The position numbers were made by a program, and so were the translations under genes. From Peptoniphilus_A hominis (GTDB lineage Bacteria; Bacillota; Clostridia; Tissierellales; Peptoniphilaceae), in contig NZ_JBBMFO010000017.1 of the NCBI RefSeq assembly GCF_040096015.1, positions 1-44,109 on the forward strand: a DNA stretch of 44,109 bases. Direction: 5' to 3'. Of the stretch, positions 24,490 through 31,916 are shown piece by piece. The notes under the pieces were generated by a model. That model had not been told where the DNA came from. It did no database searches and saw nothing but the letters and a program-made list of their open reading frames with translations. The first letter of the stretch is position 1, and every line of letters begins with the position of its first letter.

Positions 24490-26052
24490 TTATTTTGCTG
24501 TGATTTCTATTACTTGATAGTAGGCCCAATGTTTTCTGTTTATATCTTTAAATGGGTTCTTTGAATATTTATCTAAGAAAGACTTGTTTATCTTTCTATC
24601 TAAAACTTTGTTAAAAATTGTGGCAGCCTCTGCCCTTGTGATCTTATCATTTGGTTTAAATTCATTTTTAGATTTACCAACCATGATGCCCTGACTTGAA
24701 AGTGTGTTAATGGCATCTCTTGCCCAGAAGTTTTCCTTTACATCCTTAAAGTCAATGGGATTATTGCCCATTGGAAGCTTCAAATAATTTGCCATCATGC
24801 TGGCAAATTGTGCCCTTGTCATGGCTTCCCTTGGTCTAAAAGTTCCATCATCATAGCCAGAAATTAAACCAGCCTTTTCTATAAAGACAATATTGTCGTA
24901 AAACCAGTCGCTTTCCTTTAAATCTCTAAAGGAAGAAATATCATTGGCAGATGCCTTGTCATCTATTACCCTTTTTAGAACTGAAGCAGCTTCAGCCCTT
25001 GTGATTTTTTCGTCGGGAGCGAATTTATCCTTGGCAATACCTGACATATATGGAAGTCTAATTACTTCAATGGACTTTTGAAGTTCCTCAAAGGATTTAT
25101 TTATTTCATCAGAGGACACTTCACTTTTTACAACAACATATTCAGCTGATGCAATGGCAGCGCGAATTCTTCTTTCATTTTGAATGCTTGCCTTGGCTGT
25201 TGAAAGATTTTTTGCAAAATCAACATAATCTGTCAACTTTTCAAGAGTCTTAATAATGCTGTAAAGTTCCTTTTCATCGTTGTTGTCATTAACAAGTTCA
25301 GTGGATTTCTTTGATTCAAGCTTTGCCTTGACAATATAATCTAAGCTCGCCTCTTTTTCCTTATTTGCAGCAACAATTCTAATTAAAGAACCTTCTTTCA
25401 AATCTAAATTTTCAATTTTAAAATTGCCTTCCCCATCAGAAATAGCGTTGGCAACAACTTTTTTGTCAATGGCAAGTCTAACCATGGCATTTTTTTCAGT
25501 CACTCCAACAATTTCACTAGAGCCATCGTAGACATCCTTTATAGAAAGAACGCCATTTTGCGTCTTAGTAGAAGACTCAAGGTTTTTTTGGTCGCTCTTT
25601 GTTTCTCCAGCCTTGTCCACAAAACTTAGGACAAAGGAATTTTTAAGATTGGAGCTTGAACCAACATCATTTTTAACCCTAGTGTCGATTTCAAGATTTA
25701 ATTTGTCACCCTTGATGACAGAAAGGTCGTTGGCATTTATAGTGACAATATTTTGGTCCTTGCCCTTAATAGACGTCTCTCTAATGTCAAGTTTACCTTG
25801 AGACTCTTCTCCTTCTAAAAGCTTTGTGCCCTTAACCTCAATTGCCTTGTCAAACAAAAGAGTAACAGAGAAAGATGAATATTTTTCCTTGTAATTATTT
25901 GGCAAATTGACAATTAAATTGTACTTCAAAGAGTCGCCACTCTTCACTTCAGAAAGAGCAGGTTGCTCCAAGACAACTTGAATGTCTTCAGCTGCAAAAA
26001 CATTTATAAAAAGCGTAAAAGTCATAAGTATGTATAAAAACATTTTTTTCAT
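24490..26052 (-). CDS. SLH-domain cell-surface protein
   Basis: 520 aa secreted protein. Signal peptide (MKKMFLYILMTFTLFINVFA), then a beta-rich region (about 22-160) reminiscent of DUF11/isopeptide-type surface folds, an Ig-like unit (about 168-240: GVTEKNAMVRLAIDKKVV), a helical linker, and three S-layer homology domains in the last 185 residues (signatures ITRAEAASVLKRV, MTRAQFASMMANYL, ITRAEAATIFNKV). SLH domains bind pyruvylated wall polysaccharide, anchoring the protein outside the cell. Upstream is a consensus-like promoter within a dyad. Confidence 0.9.
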   Translation of the reverse strand: MKKMFLYILMTFTLFINVFAAEDIQVVLEQPALSEVKSGDSLKYNLIVNLPNNYKEKYSSFSVTLLFDKAIEVKGTKLLEGEESQGKLDIRETSIKGKDQNIVTINANDLSVIKGDKLNLEIDTRVKNDVGSSSNLKNSFVLSFVDKAGETKSDQKNLESSTKTQNGVLSIKDVYDGSSEIVGVTEKNAMVRLAIDKKVVANAISDGEGNFKIENLDLKEGSLIRIVAANKEKEASLDYIVKAKLESKKSTELVNDNNDEKELYSIIKTLEKLTDYVDFAKNLSTAKASIQNERRIRAAIASAEYVVVKSEVSSDEINKSFEELQKSIEVIRLPYMSGIAKDKFAPDEKITRAEAASVLKRVIDDKASANDISSFRDLKESDWFYDNIVFIEKAGLISGYDDGTFRPREAMTRAQFASMMANYLKLPMGNNPIDFKDVKENFWARDAINTLSSQGIMVGKSKNEFKPNDKITRAEAATIFNKVLDRKINKSFLDKYSKNPFKDINRKHWAYYQVIEITAK

Positions 26053-26059
26053 TAAAAAC

Positions 26060-26092
26060 GCCCCCTTAATACTTTAATTATACTAAAGGGGC
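26060..26092 (-). promoter_or_regulatory. Operator-like dyad at the SLH gene promoter
   Basis: Imperfect inverted repeat GCCCCCTTAATA / TACTAAAGGGGC (10 of 12 positions) with a 9-base centre overlapping the -10 box and the predicted RNA start. Confidence 0.45.
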
Positions 26093-26105
26093 TTAAACAA
26101 TTCAA
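26077..26105 (-). promoter_or_regulatory. SigA promoter of the SLH-gltX operon
   Basis: TTGAAT, 17-bp spacer, TATAAT on the minus strand. Confidence 0.7.
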
Positions 26106-26123
26106 TAAATGAGTCTTTAAAGA

Positions 26124-27449
26124 TTAAAAAGCTAGTATTGGTCTTAAATATCTAAGTGTAAAAATAAGTGCCAAGATATACATTACAGGGCTAACTTCTT
26201 TGCCACGACCTGTTGCTACTTTTAATATTACATAGGAAATCATACCAACTGAAATGCCTTCTGCAATTGAATAGGCAAAGGGCATTGTAACCATTGTCAA
26301 AAATGCTGGCACTGATTCTGTGTAGTCGTCTAATTTTATTTGGTTAATTGGACTGATCATAAATAGTCCTACCATTACTAGGGCAGCTGATGTTGCTTGG
26401 GCTGGCACAATAGAAAATATTGGGAATAAAAATAGTGATAAGAGGAAGAAGAAGGCACATGATAGTGATGTAAGTCCTGTTCTACCTCCGTCAGCTACAC
26501 CTGATGCTGATTCAACAAAAGTTGTAACTGTAGATGTTCCAAGAAGTGCTCCCACAACTGTACCAATGGCATCAGATAAAAGGGCACGACCAACTCCCGG
26601 AAGATTTCCATCTTCGTCAATTAAGCCTGCCTTTGTGGCAACGCCAGTTAGGGTTCCCACTGTGTCAAATAAGTCTACAAATAAAAATGTAAACATTACT
26701 GAAAACATGTCAAAGGTAAATAAATCCCCCCAGTGAAGTTTAAAGGCAACAGGAGCAAGTGATGGTGGAAGTGAAAATAACATTCCTCCTGGAAGATGTG
26801 TAACTCCTAAAATAAGTGCAAGGACAGTTCCCGTTACTATTCCATATAAAAGTGCACCCTTGACATTTTTTGCTGTTAAAAGAGCCATAACCATTAGTGA
26901 AACTATAAATACTACTGAAGGTCTTGATGCAATTTCTCCGAGGGCAACAAGAGTTGCGTCGTTATTTACAATAATTCCTGCTGACGTAAGTCCAACTAGG
27001 GTTATAAATAAGCCTATACCAACAGATACTGCATTCTTAAGTGACATTGGTATAGAAGTAAATATTGCCTCACGAATGTTGAAAAAGCTCATCACTATAA
27101 AGATGACACCTTCTAAGAATACTGCAGTAAGTGCATAGGACCAGTCGTGACCCATGGAAAGGACTACTGTGTATGTGAAGAATGCATTAAGTCCCATACC
27201 TGCTGAAAGTGCGAAGGGCAAGTTTGCGAATAAGCCCATAAAGAGCATGGCAATAATAGATGCTACAATAGTGGCAGTGAAAACTCCACCCTTGTCCATT
27301 CCAGTTTCTGATAACATATTTGGATTTACAACGAGAATATAGGACATGGTCATAAAAGTTGTAAGTCCTGCCAAAAATTCTGTCTTGGCATTAGTCTTTC
27401 TCTCACTTAGAGAAAAAGTCTTTTCTAAAAAACTTGAATTTGTTTCCAT
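26124..27449 (-). CDS. NCS2/AzgA-type purine permease
   Basis: 441 aa transporter with about 12-14 TM segments. The N-terminal ERKTNAKTEFLAGLTTFMTM and VVNPNMLSETGMDKGGVF, the central AGMGLNAFF and the SVMFTFLFVDLFDTVGTL helix mark the AzgA (guanine/hypoxanthine/adenine) subgroup of NCS2 permeases (PbuG/PbuO-like). It would feed the Hpt salvage enzyme. ATG behind GAGGA. I looked for a purine riboswitch upstream and saw none; a TG-A-TAGAAT extended -10 is the only promoter candidate. Exact purine specificity is not determinable. Confidence 0.92.
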   Translation of the reverse strand: METNSSFLEKTFSLSERKTNAKTEFLAGLTTFMTMSYILVVNPNMLSETGMDKGGVFTATIVASIIAMLFMGLFANLPFALSAGMGLNAFFTYTVVLSMGHDWSYALTAVFLEGVIFIVMSFFNIREAIFTSIPMSLKNAVSVGIGLFITLVGLTSAGIIVNNDATLVALGEIASRPSVVFIVSLMVMALLTAKNVKGALLYGIVTGTVLALILGVTHLPGGMLFSLPPSLAPVAFKLHWGDLFTFDMFSVMFTFLFVDLFDTVGTLTGVATKAGLIDEDGNLPGVGRALLSDAIGTVVGALLGTSTVTTFVESASGVADGGRTGLTSLSCAFFFLLSLFLFPIFSIVPAQATSAALVMVGLFMISPINQIKLDDYTESVPAFLTMVTMPFAYSIAEGISVGMISYVILKVATGRGKEVSPVMYILALIFTLRYLRPILAF

Positions 27450-27552
27450 TTTTTCCTCCTCATATAAAATACATTTTTTATTCTATCACATTGAAAGGCA
27501 AATGGTAGGAAGATGATAAATTTTTTTCTGTGAAAAATAATTTTTAAATAAG

Positions 27553-27590
27553 AAAAAAAAGACTCTTGAAGTGGGACTTCAAAAGTCTTT
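27553..27590 (-). terminator. Terminator of the GntR-ABC operon
   Basis: Long stem AAAGACT...AGTCTTT with the inner TTGAAGT/ACTTCAA arms and a GGG/CCC loop, then eight T on the minus strand. Confidence 0.9.
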
Positions 27591-27595
27591 CTCTA

Positions 27596-28234
27596 TTAAT
27601 AATCTTTTCTCTCTCCTAGTAGTCGAGAGATTATATAAATTGTTATTACAAAGGCAAGTAAGAATAAAGTCAATTTAAGAGAACTTGTTCTTTTTATTAT
27701 GCCAACGAAAAATCCTGCGGGATTCTTTCCAATTTTGTCAAGCAAGGGAAGTAGAGCAGGCGATGATGTAAACAATGTTCCAAGACCACTTGTTTGTCCA
27801 AAGTAAAGATAGATTGGAATACTTATAAGGTAGTATGCCATTATAAATAAGACAAAAAAGAATCCTATCCTAAAGTCAATTCCATTTATTTCAACTTCTC
27901 GCATGATGTAAAAAATTAATATTGAATCCATTATAAAAATCATAAGTATCTTTAGGAATTTTACATTTATAAGGTCAGCTCTTCTTGCACCAAGAGTCAA
28001 AAGGTAGGGCTTGCTTTTGTCCACTATCATTCCTTCGCTGGATATTATATATAGGACATAGTGAACTAGGAGAGCTGACATAAATAATAGGGCAAAGGCC
28101 TTGTCTGCAAAGAAAGTAAATTCCTCATAGAAAAGTCCAAGACTCTTTAGGGAAAATATCATTGCAATAAATATGAAATAGGCTATGATAAATTTTTTTC
28201 TAATTTTAAAATCATTTAGTAAAAGTAATTTCAT
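27596..28234 (-). CDS. ABC-2-type permease-like membrane protein (third paralogue)
   Basis: 212 aa with about six TM segments. It begins MKLLLLNDFKIRKKFIIAYF, parallel to its two upstream neighbours (MKAVLINDFKL..., MKAVLINEWKI...), so the three are diverged duplicates. It overlaps the preceding gene by 4 bp (ATGA). It probably forms part of the membrane domain of the ABC transporter encoded upstream. Substrate unknown; YtrA-type operons in other Firmicutes respond to cell-wall-active agents. Confidence 0.7.
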   Translation of the reverse strand: MKLLLLNDFKIRKKFIIAYFIFIAMIFSLKSLGLFYEEFTFFADKAFALLFMSALLVHYVLYIISSEGMIVDKSKPYLLTLGARRADLINVKFLKILMIFIMDSILIFYIMREVEINGIDFRIGFFFVLFIMAYYLISIPIYLYFGQTSGLGTLFTSSPALLPLLDKIGKNPAGFFVGIIKRTSSLKLTLFLLAFVITIYIISRLLGERKDY

Positions 28235-28851
28235 AGGATTCCCCTCTCCCTTAAATATTTTGTGGAAAACTTGTAGTCTAACTTAAAGGACAAGATGCAA
28301 ATTATTATTGATCCTACTATAAAGGCAGGTCTGTAGTTTAATAAATTTTCGTAATAGGCTGCATAGGTCATGCCAAAAAATATTCCTAAGCCTACAATCA
28401 AAATAGTGTAAAGAAATACAACTATTCCCTTTTTATATTTTGTAAAAACAATGTGACTAAGGCTAAGTGCCATAAAGTCAAGGGCAATAAATATACTTAG
28501 ATAAAGATTTATCATAAAATTTTTATCTTCATCAGCACTAATAATTATTCCCATTAACAAAACAAGGGAAGTAATTGCAAAGATAATTAGGTTTTTTATT
28601 ATCTTGGCAAGAGAATAGTCCTCAATAGATATTGGCATAGTCATGAACTTTTGAAAATCTTTGAAGTTATCCCCAAAAACACCTTGTGCCCTAATGATAA
28701 ATATCATTGTAAGAGTCCATTGACTAAAAAATCTGCTGAAGGCTTGTCCTGTTATCAAAAAGCCAATAAAAAGTATGGAAGTAATGAATATAACAATTGG
28801 TAGGGCAATATTCTTTACAAGTTTAAAGTCATTTATTAATACTGCTTTCAT
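28231..28851 (-). CDS. ABC-2-type permease-like membrane protein (second paralogue)
   Basis: 206 aa, about six TM segments. The N-terminus MKAVLINDFKLVKNIALPIV, the internal FGDNFKDFQKFMTMPISIEDYSLAKI and the end CILSFKLDYKFSTKYLRERG closely parallel the upstream paralogue. ATGA overlaps on both sides show translational coupling. Likely half of a heterodimeric ABC membrane domain. Confidence 0.75.
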   Translation of the reverse strand: MKAVLINDFKLVKNIALPIVIFITSILFIGFLITGQAFSRFFSQWTLTMIFIIRAQGVFGDNFKDFQKFMTMPISIEDYSLAKIIKNLIIFAITSLVLLMGIIISADEDKNFMINLYLSIFIALDFMALSLSHIVFTKYKKGIVVFLYTILIVGLGIFFGMTYAAYYENLLNYRPAFIVGSIIICILSFKLDYKFSTKYLRERGIL

Positions 28852-29450
28852 ACTATCTCATTCTCCTTTAAAAGTTTTGATGAGAATTTATAATCCATAA
28901 AAACTGAAATTAGTGGTAAGACTATTGAAAGAATTATAAAAATTATTTTGTAATTCAAAAGATACTTGGTGTATCTAAGCATTGGAAGCCCAACTATTAA
29001 AACTGATATCATATAAATTATAAAAATAAAAGGTTTTTGATATCTTGAAAAAATTACGTGGAAGATGCTCATTAAGCTAAAATCAATTGCTAAAAAATAA
29101 AATATAAATCTTTTTATAATTTCCATTGTAATATTTTCTTTAAAAATTACTAAAGAAAAAAATGCTGTCGATGTTATTACATAAACAATTATATTCCTCA
29201 TGATTTTTCCAAGGGTATAGTCATTAATAGAAACTGGCATTGTTAGAAACTTACACATATCACTATACTTATCACCAAATATAATTTGACCTCTCAGTGT
29301 ATAAGTAACAATCGCTATGCAATAAATAAAAAACCTGTTATCTGATTCCATATTATTAATAAAAATTAAGAATATTAATACCAATCCTAGGATAGAAGCT
29401 AAAAAATAATACTTAAATATTTTCCACTCATTTATTAATACTGCTTTCAT
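28848..29450 (-). CDS. ABC-2-type permease-like membrane protein (first paralogue)
   Basis: 200 aa, about six TM segments. It shares with the next gene the block FGDKYSDMCKFLTMPVSINDYTLGKI and the ending FMDYKFSSKLL. The first of three tandem permease paralogues after the ATPase gene, overlapping it by 4 bp. The pair probably diverged after duplication to give a heterodimer. Confidence 0.75.
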   Translation of the reverse strand: MKAVLINEWKIFKYYFLASILGLVLIFLIFINNMESDNRFFIYCIAIVTYTLRGQIIFGDKYSDMCKFLTMPVSINDYTLGKIMRNIIVYVITSTAFFSLVIFKENITMEIIKRFIFYFLAIDFSLMSIFHVIFSRYQKPFIFIIYMISVLIVGLPMLRYTKYLLNYKIIFIILSIVLPLISVFMDYKFSSKLLKENEIV

Positions 29451-30286
29451 TGTCCACCTCTTGATAAAAATATCATTATGTCCTCCACATTTACCTTATC
29501 AACAACTTCATTTGGATAAAATTCTTTAAAAACTTGGACATTTTTTATCAAAGCTTCTGTTGAGTATTTATTTTTTCTTGTCTTTAGAATAAAATCGCCG
29601 TATTTTTCTAAATTTTCTTCAGAAGTTTTTAAGATTCCATACTTTTCTATGAGGGCGTCCTTTTCGTCGTATAAGATTACTCTTCCCCCATGAATATAAA
29701 TTATATAGTCGGCAATTTTTTCTATGTCAGACAAGATGTGTGATGAAAATAGAATTGTCCTGTCCCCATCTCTCATGTAGTCGAATAAAAATTCAATGAT
29801 CTCGTCGCGAATAACTGGGTCAAGTCCAGAAGTTGGCTCGTCAAAAATTAATAATTCTGGCTTATGGCAAATTGCAGAAATAATTTTCAGCTTCATCAGG
29901 TTACCTGTAGAGAGTTCATTTAATTTTTTGTCCCTTGGCATCTTAAATTTATCTGCACAGTCATAAAATCTTTCTTCATCAAAATTTTTGTAGGCAACTT
30001 TTAAAATGTCCACAACATCTTTTATCTTAAAGGTATCGTTAAAGAAGGAGTCAGGTATCACTGCCCCAATTTTTTCAAAGCTTTCCTTGTGAATTTTTTC
30101 TCCAAAAACTTTTATGTCCCCATCATACCTATAGAGGTCCAAGATGCATTTAAGTAGTGTTGTCTTGCCTGCACCGTTCTCCCCAATTAGTCCTATAACT
30201 GCTCCCTCTGGAATTTCTAAACTGTCTATATTAAGGTCAAAGTCCTTAAATTCTTTTTTCAAATTTTTTATTTCTATTACTTTCAT
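29447..30286 (-). CDS. ABC transporter ATP-binding protein (YtrB-like)
   Basis: 279 aa nucleotide-binding subunit. Walker A GENGAGKTTLL (about 35-45), a signature motif in the reduced form LSTGNLMKL, Walker B LLIFDEPTSGLD and the switch histidine in LFSSHILSDIEK. The C-terminal about 70 residues are a family extension seen in YtrB/BcrA-type ATPases. It overlaps the GntR gene and the first permease gene by 4 bp each, so all five genes are one operon. Confidence 0.9.
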   Translation of the reverse strand: MKVIEIKNLKKEFKDFDLNIDSLEIPEGAVIGLIGENGAGKTTLLKCILDLYRYDGDIKVFGEKIHKESFEKIGAVIPDSFFNDTFKIKDVVDILKVAYKNFDEERFYDCADKFKMPRDKKLNELSTGNLMKLKIISAICHKPELLIFDEPTSGLDPVIRDEIIEFLFDYMRDGDRTILFSSHILSDIEKIADYIIYIHGGRVILYDEKDALIEKYGILKTSEENLEKYGDFILKTRKNKYSTEALIKNVQVFKEFYPNEVVDKVNVEDIMIFLSRGGQ

Positions 30287-30663
30287 ACTTCACCCACTTC
30301 ATCTAATGTCTTTAAAATTTCTTGCAATTCATCTATGCCAATTCCAGAAGCCTTAGCAACAGTCATTGCGTCAGTAAAATGTTTTTCTATCTCTGCAAGA
30401 GCATTTTCTCTCACCACTTCTTCATTTAATTTCTTCACAAAAGACCCCTTGCCCGTCATGGAATAAATGTAGCCCTCTTGCTCCAAGTCATTGTAGGCAC
30501 GCTTTGTCGTTATGACAGAAACCTTTAGGTCACTGGCAAGAGTCCTCATGCCAGGAAGTCCTTCGTCAGCTTTTAAATCTCCAGCAACGATTTGAGCCTT
30601 GATTTGATTTTTTATCTGCTCGTAAATTGGAATGCCAGAGTCATTTGAAATAATAATTTTCAT
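30283..30663 (-). CDS. GntR-family regulator, YtrA subfamily
   Basis: 126 aa. The N-terminal winged helix (about 8-78) carries PIYEQIKNQIKAQIVAGDL, LPGMRTLASDLKVSVITTKRAY and YIYSMTGKGSFV. The short helical tail (about 45 residues) with no ligand-binding domain defines the YtrA type. Members repress their own ABC operon, often until cell-envelope stress. First gene of the five-gene operon. A dyad in its promoter recurs before the CPBP protease gene, suggesting that gene is also a target. Confidence 0.9.
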   Translation of the reverse strand: MKIIISNDSGIPIYEQIKNQIKAQIVAGDLKADEGLPGMRTLASDLKVSVITTKRAYNDLEQEGYIYSMTGKGSFVKKLNEEVVRENALAEIEKHFTDAMTVAKASGIGIDELQEILKTLDEVGEV

Positions 30664-30675
30664 ATCACACCACCC

Positions 30676-30698
30676 TTAAGTGTATATACTTTATATTT
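30676..30698 (-). promoter_or_regulatory. Putative YtrA-type operator (own promoter)
   Basis: Contains the near-palindrome AAGTGTA-TATACTT and continues TATATTT. It is 22 of 23 bases identical to a site before the CPBP gene. The likely -10 (TATATA) of the operon lies inside it. Confidence 0.65.
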
Positions 30699-30712
30699 TT
30701 GCTTTTACACAA
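30683..30712 (-). promoter_or_regulatory. Promoter of the GntR-ABC operon
   Basis: TTGTGT, 18-bp spacer, TATATA on the minus strand, with the -10 inside the operator dyad. Confidence 0.45.
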
Positions 30713-30756
30713 TACTTGTATTAAATACTGTAATAATTTTTAAAAGAACAAAATAA

Positions 30757-31764
30757 TTAAGATTCTTTAATTTTCTCATATACAGATTTTTCCCAAAGTT
30801 CTTCATCCTTTATATACTTTGAAAATATGAAAATTCCAAATAATATTATTGAACTTACTATTGAAAATAAAGTTCCTTTTAAATCATAATGTTGTCCTGA
30901 AAATATATCTTTAGAAAAATCTGTGACAAATAGTAGGGCAAGATTGTTGTTTAAATAATGAATCATAACAGGAGCCCAAATTGATTTTGTCCTATTGTAA
31001 GCATAAGTTAAAAATATCCCTAAAAATATACAAAATACAAGTTGTACAAGTATAGAATAAATTTGTGATGTCAAGAGCCCATCTGAATAATAAAATAAAT
31101 TGAGGGGCAAGTGCCAAATTCCCCAAATAAAACCTGTAAGTAGAATAGAATTTTTAAGGCCATAAATTTCTTTTAGTCTTGGTGCTAAATATGCCCTCCA
31201 ACCATATTCTTCTCCAATAAAAGGCATAATGTTTAAAAAAGAGAAAATAATAATGGAAATAAAAACTTTTAAACTATGAAGATTAAAGACTTCTACAAAT
31301 TCCATTATTTCTCCTTCTAAAATGCAACCAATAAATAATCTTAAAAAATATATAAAAATAAAAATTAAACACATTAAAAGCGTCATCTTTTTATTTGGAT
31401 TGTTTAGAGATAATTTCTTTTTAACCTCTTTATCCATAGTTGAAATAGCTATTATCATTGGAATAGCTGAAAATAAAATAACAAATTCAGAAAATTTACT
31501 AAATTCTGGATTGAAAATATTTATTATTGAAAGTGCAAATAATATGATACTTGTCACTAAATATATTCTAATGACAGAAATTTTTAAAATATTTTTGTCT
31601 TCTTTATGCAATAATGCAATTACACCTAAAAATGGAATGAACATTTGAAGTAAAGGATAAATATTTGTTTCTATATTGTGTTGCTTGCAATAGTAAATAG
31701 CAAATCCCATTAAGTAGGGAATTATAAATGATATTCCAATAAAAATTTTTAAATCTTTTTTCAT
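30757..31764 (-). CDS. CPBP-family intramembrane metalloprotease (CAAX/Abi type)
   Basis: About 335 aa, around eight TM segments. The CPBP motifs are present: EEYGWRAYL (EExxxR, motif 1), GFIWGIWHLPLNLFY (HxxxN, motif 2) and the distal HYLNNN. Family members process peptides in the membrane or give bacteriocin self-immunity. A TTG four codons upstream is in frame; ATG 31,764 after GAGAGA is preferred. The putative GntR operator at its transcription start ties it to the neighbouring ABC operon. Confidence 0.85.
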   Translation of the reverse strand: MKKDLKIFIGISFIIPYLMGFAIYYCKQHNIETNIYPLLQMFIPFLGVIALLHKEDKNILKISVIRIYLVTSIILFALSIINIFNPEFSKFSEFVILFSAIPMIIAISTMDKEVKKKLSLNNPNKKMTLLMCLIFIFIYFLRLFIGCILEGEIMEFVEVFNLHSLKVFISIIIFSFLNIMPFIGEEYGWRAYLAPRLKEIYGLKNSILLTGFIWGIWHLPLNLFYYSDGLLTSQIYSILVQLVFCIFLGIFLTYAYNRTKSIWAPVMIHYLNNNLALLFVTDFSKDIFSGQHYDLKGTLFSIVSSIILFGIFIFSKYIKDEELWEKSVYEKIKES

Positions 31765-31793
31765 AATATCTCTCAAACTCCTTTTCTTGAATT

Positions 31794-31816
31794 TTAAGTG
31801 TGTATACTTTATATTT
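31794..31816 (-). promoter_or_regulatory. Second copy of the putative YtrA-type operator (CPBP gene)
   Basis: Same sequence as the site at the GntR promoter with one base changed (AAGTGTG-TATACTT core). It lies immediately downstream of the -10 box, over the predicted transcription start. Confidence 0.65.
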
Positions 31817-31818
31817 AC

Positions 31819-31847
31819 ACTATAGTCCCGTCAAATAACTTTGTCAA
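31819..31847 (-). promoter_or_regulatory. SigA promoter of the CPBP protease gene
   Basis: TTGACA, 17-bp spacer, TATAGT on the minus strand. Confidence 0.8.
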
Positions 31848-31870
31848 GGCTTTTAAAAAATTTTTTCCAA

Positions 31871-31904
31871 TAAAAAATGCCGGCAGAGAATTTTCCCTGT
31901 CGGC
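31871..31904 (-). terminator. Terminator of the P-type ATPase gene
   Basis: GCCGACAG/CTGCCGGC stem (one G-U pair) followed by ATTTTTT on the minus strand. Confidence 0.85.
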
Positions 31905-31916
31905 TTTAAAATTATA

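Noticed and set aside
27450..27550. Possible purine riboswitch before the NCS2 permease
   Set aside because: The expected conserved loops (e.g. TATAATCC...GGATATGG-type core) are absent; only a weak extended -10 and an SD are visible.
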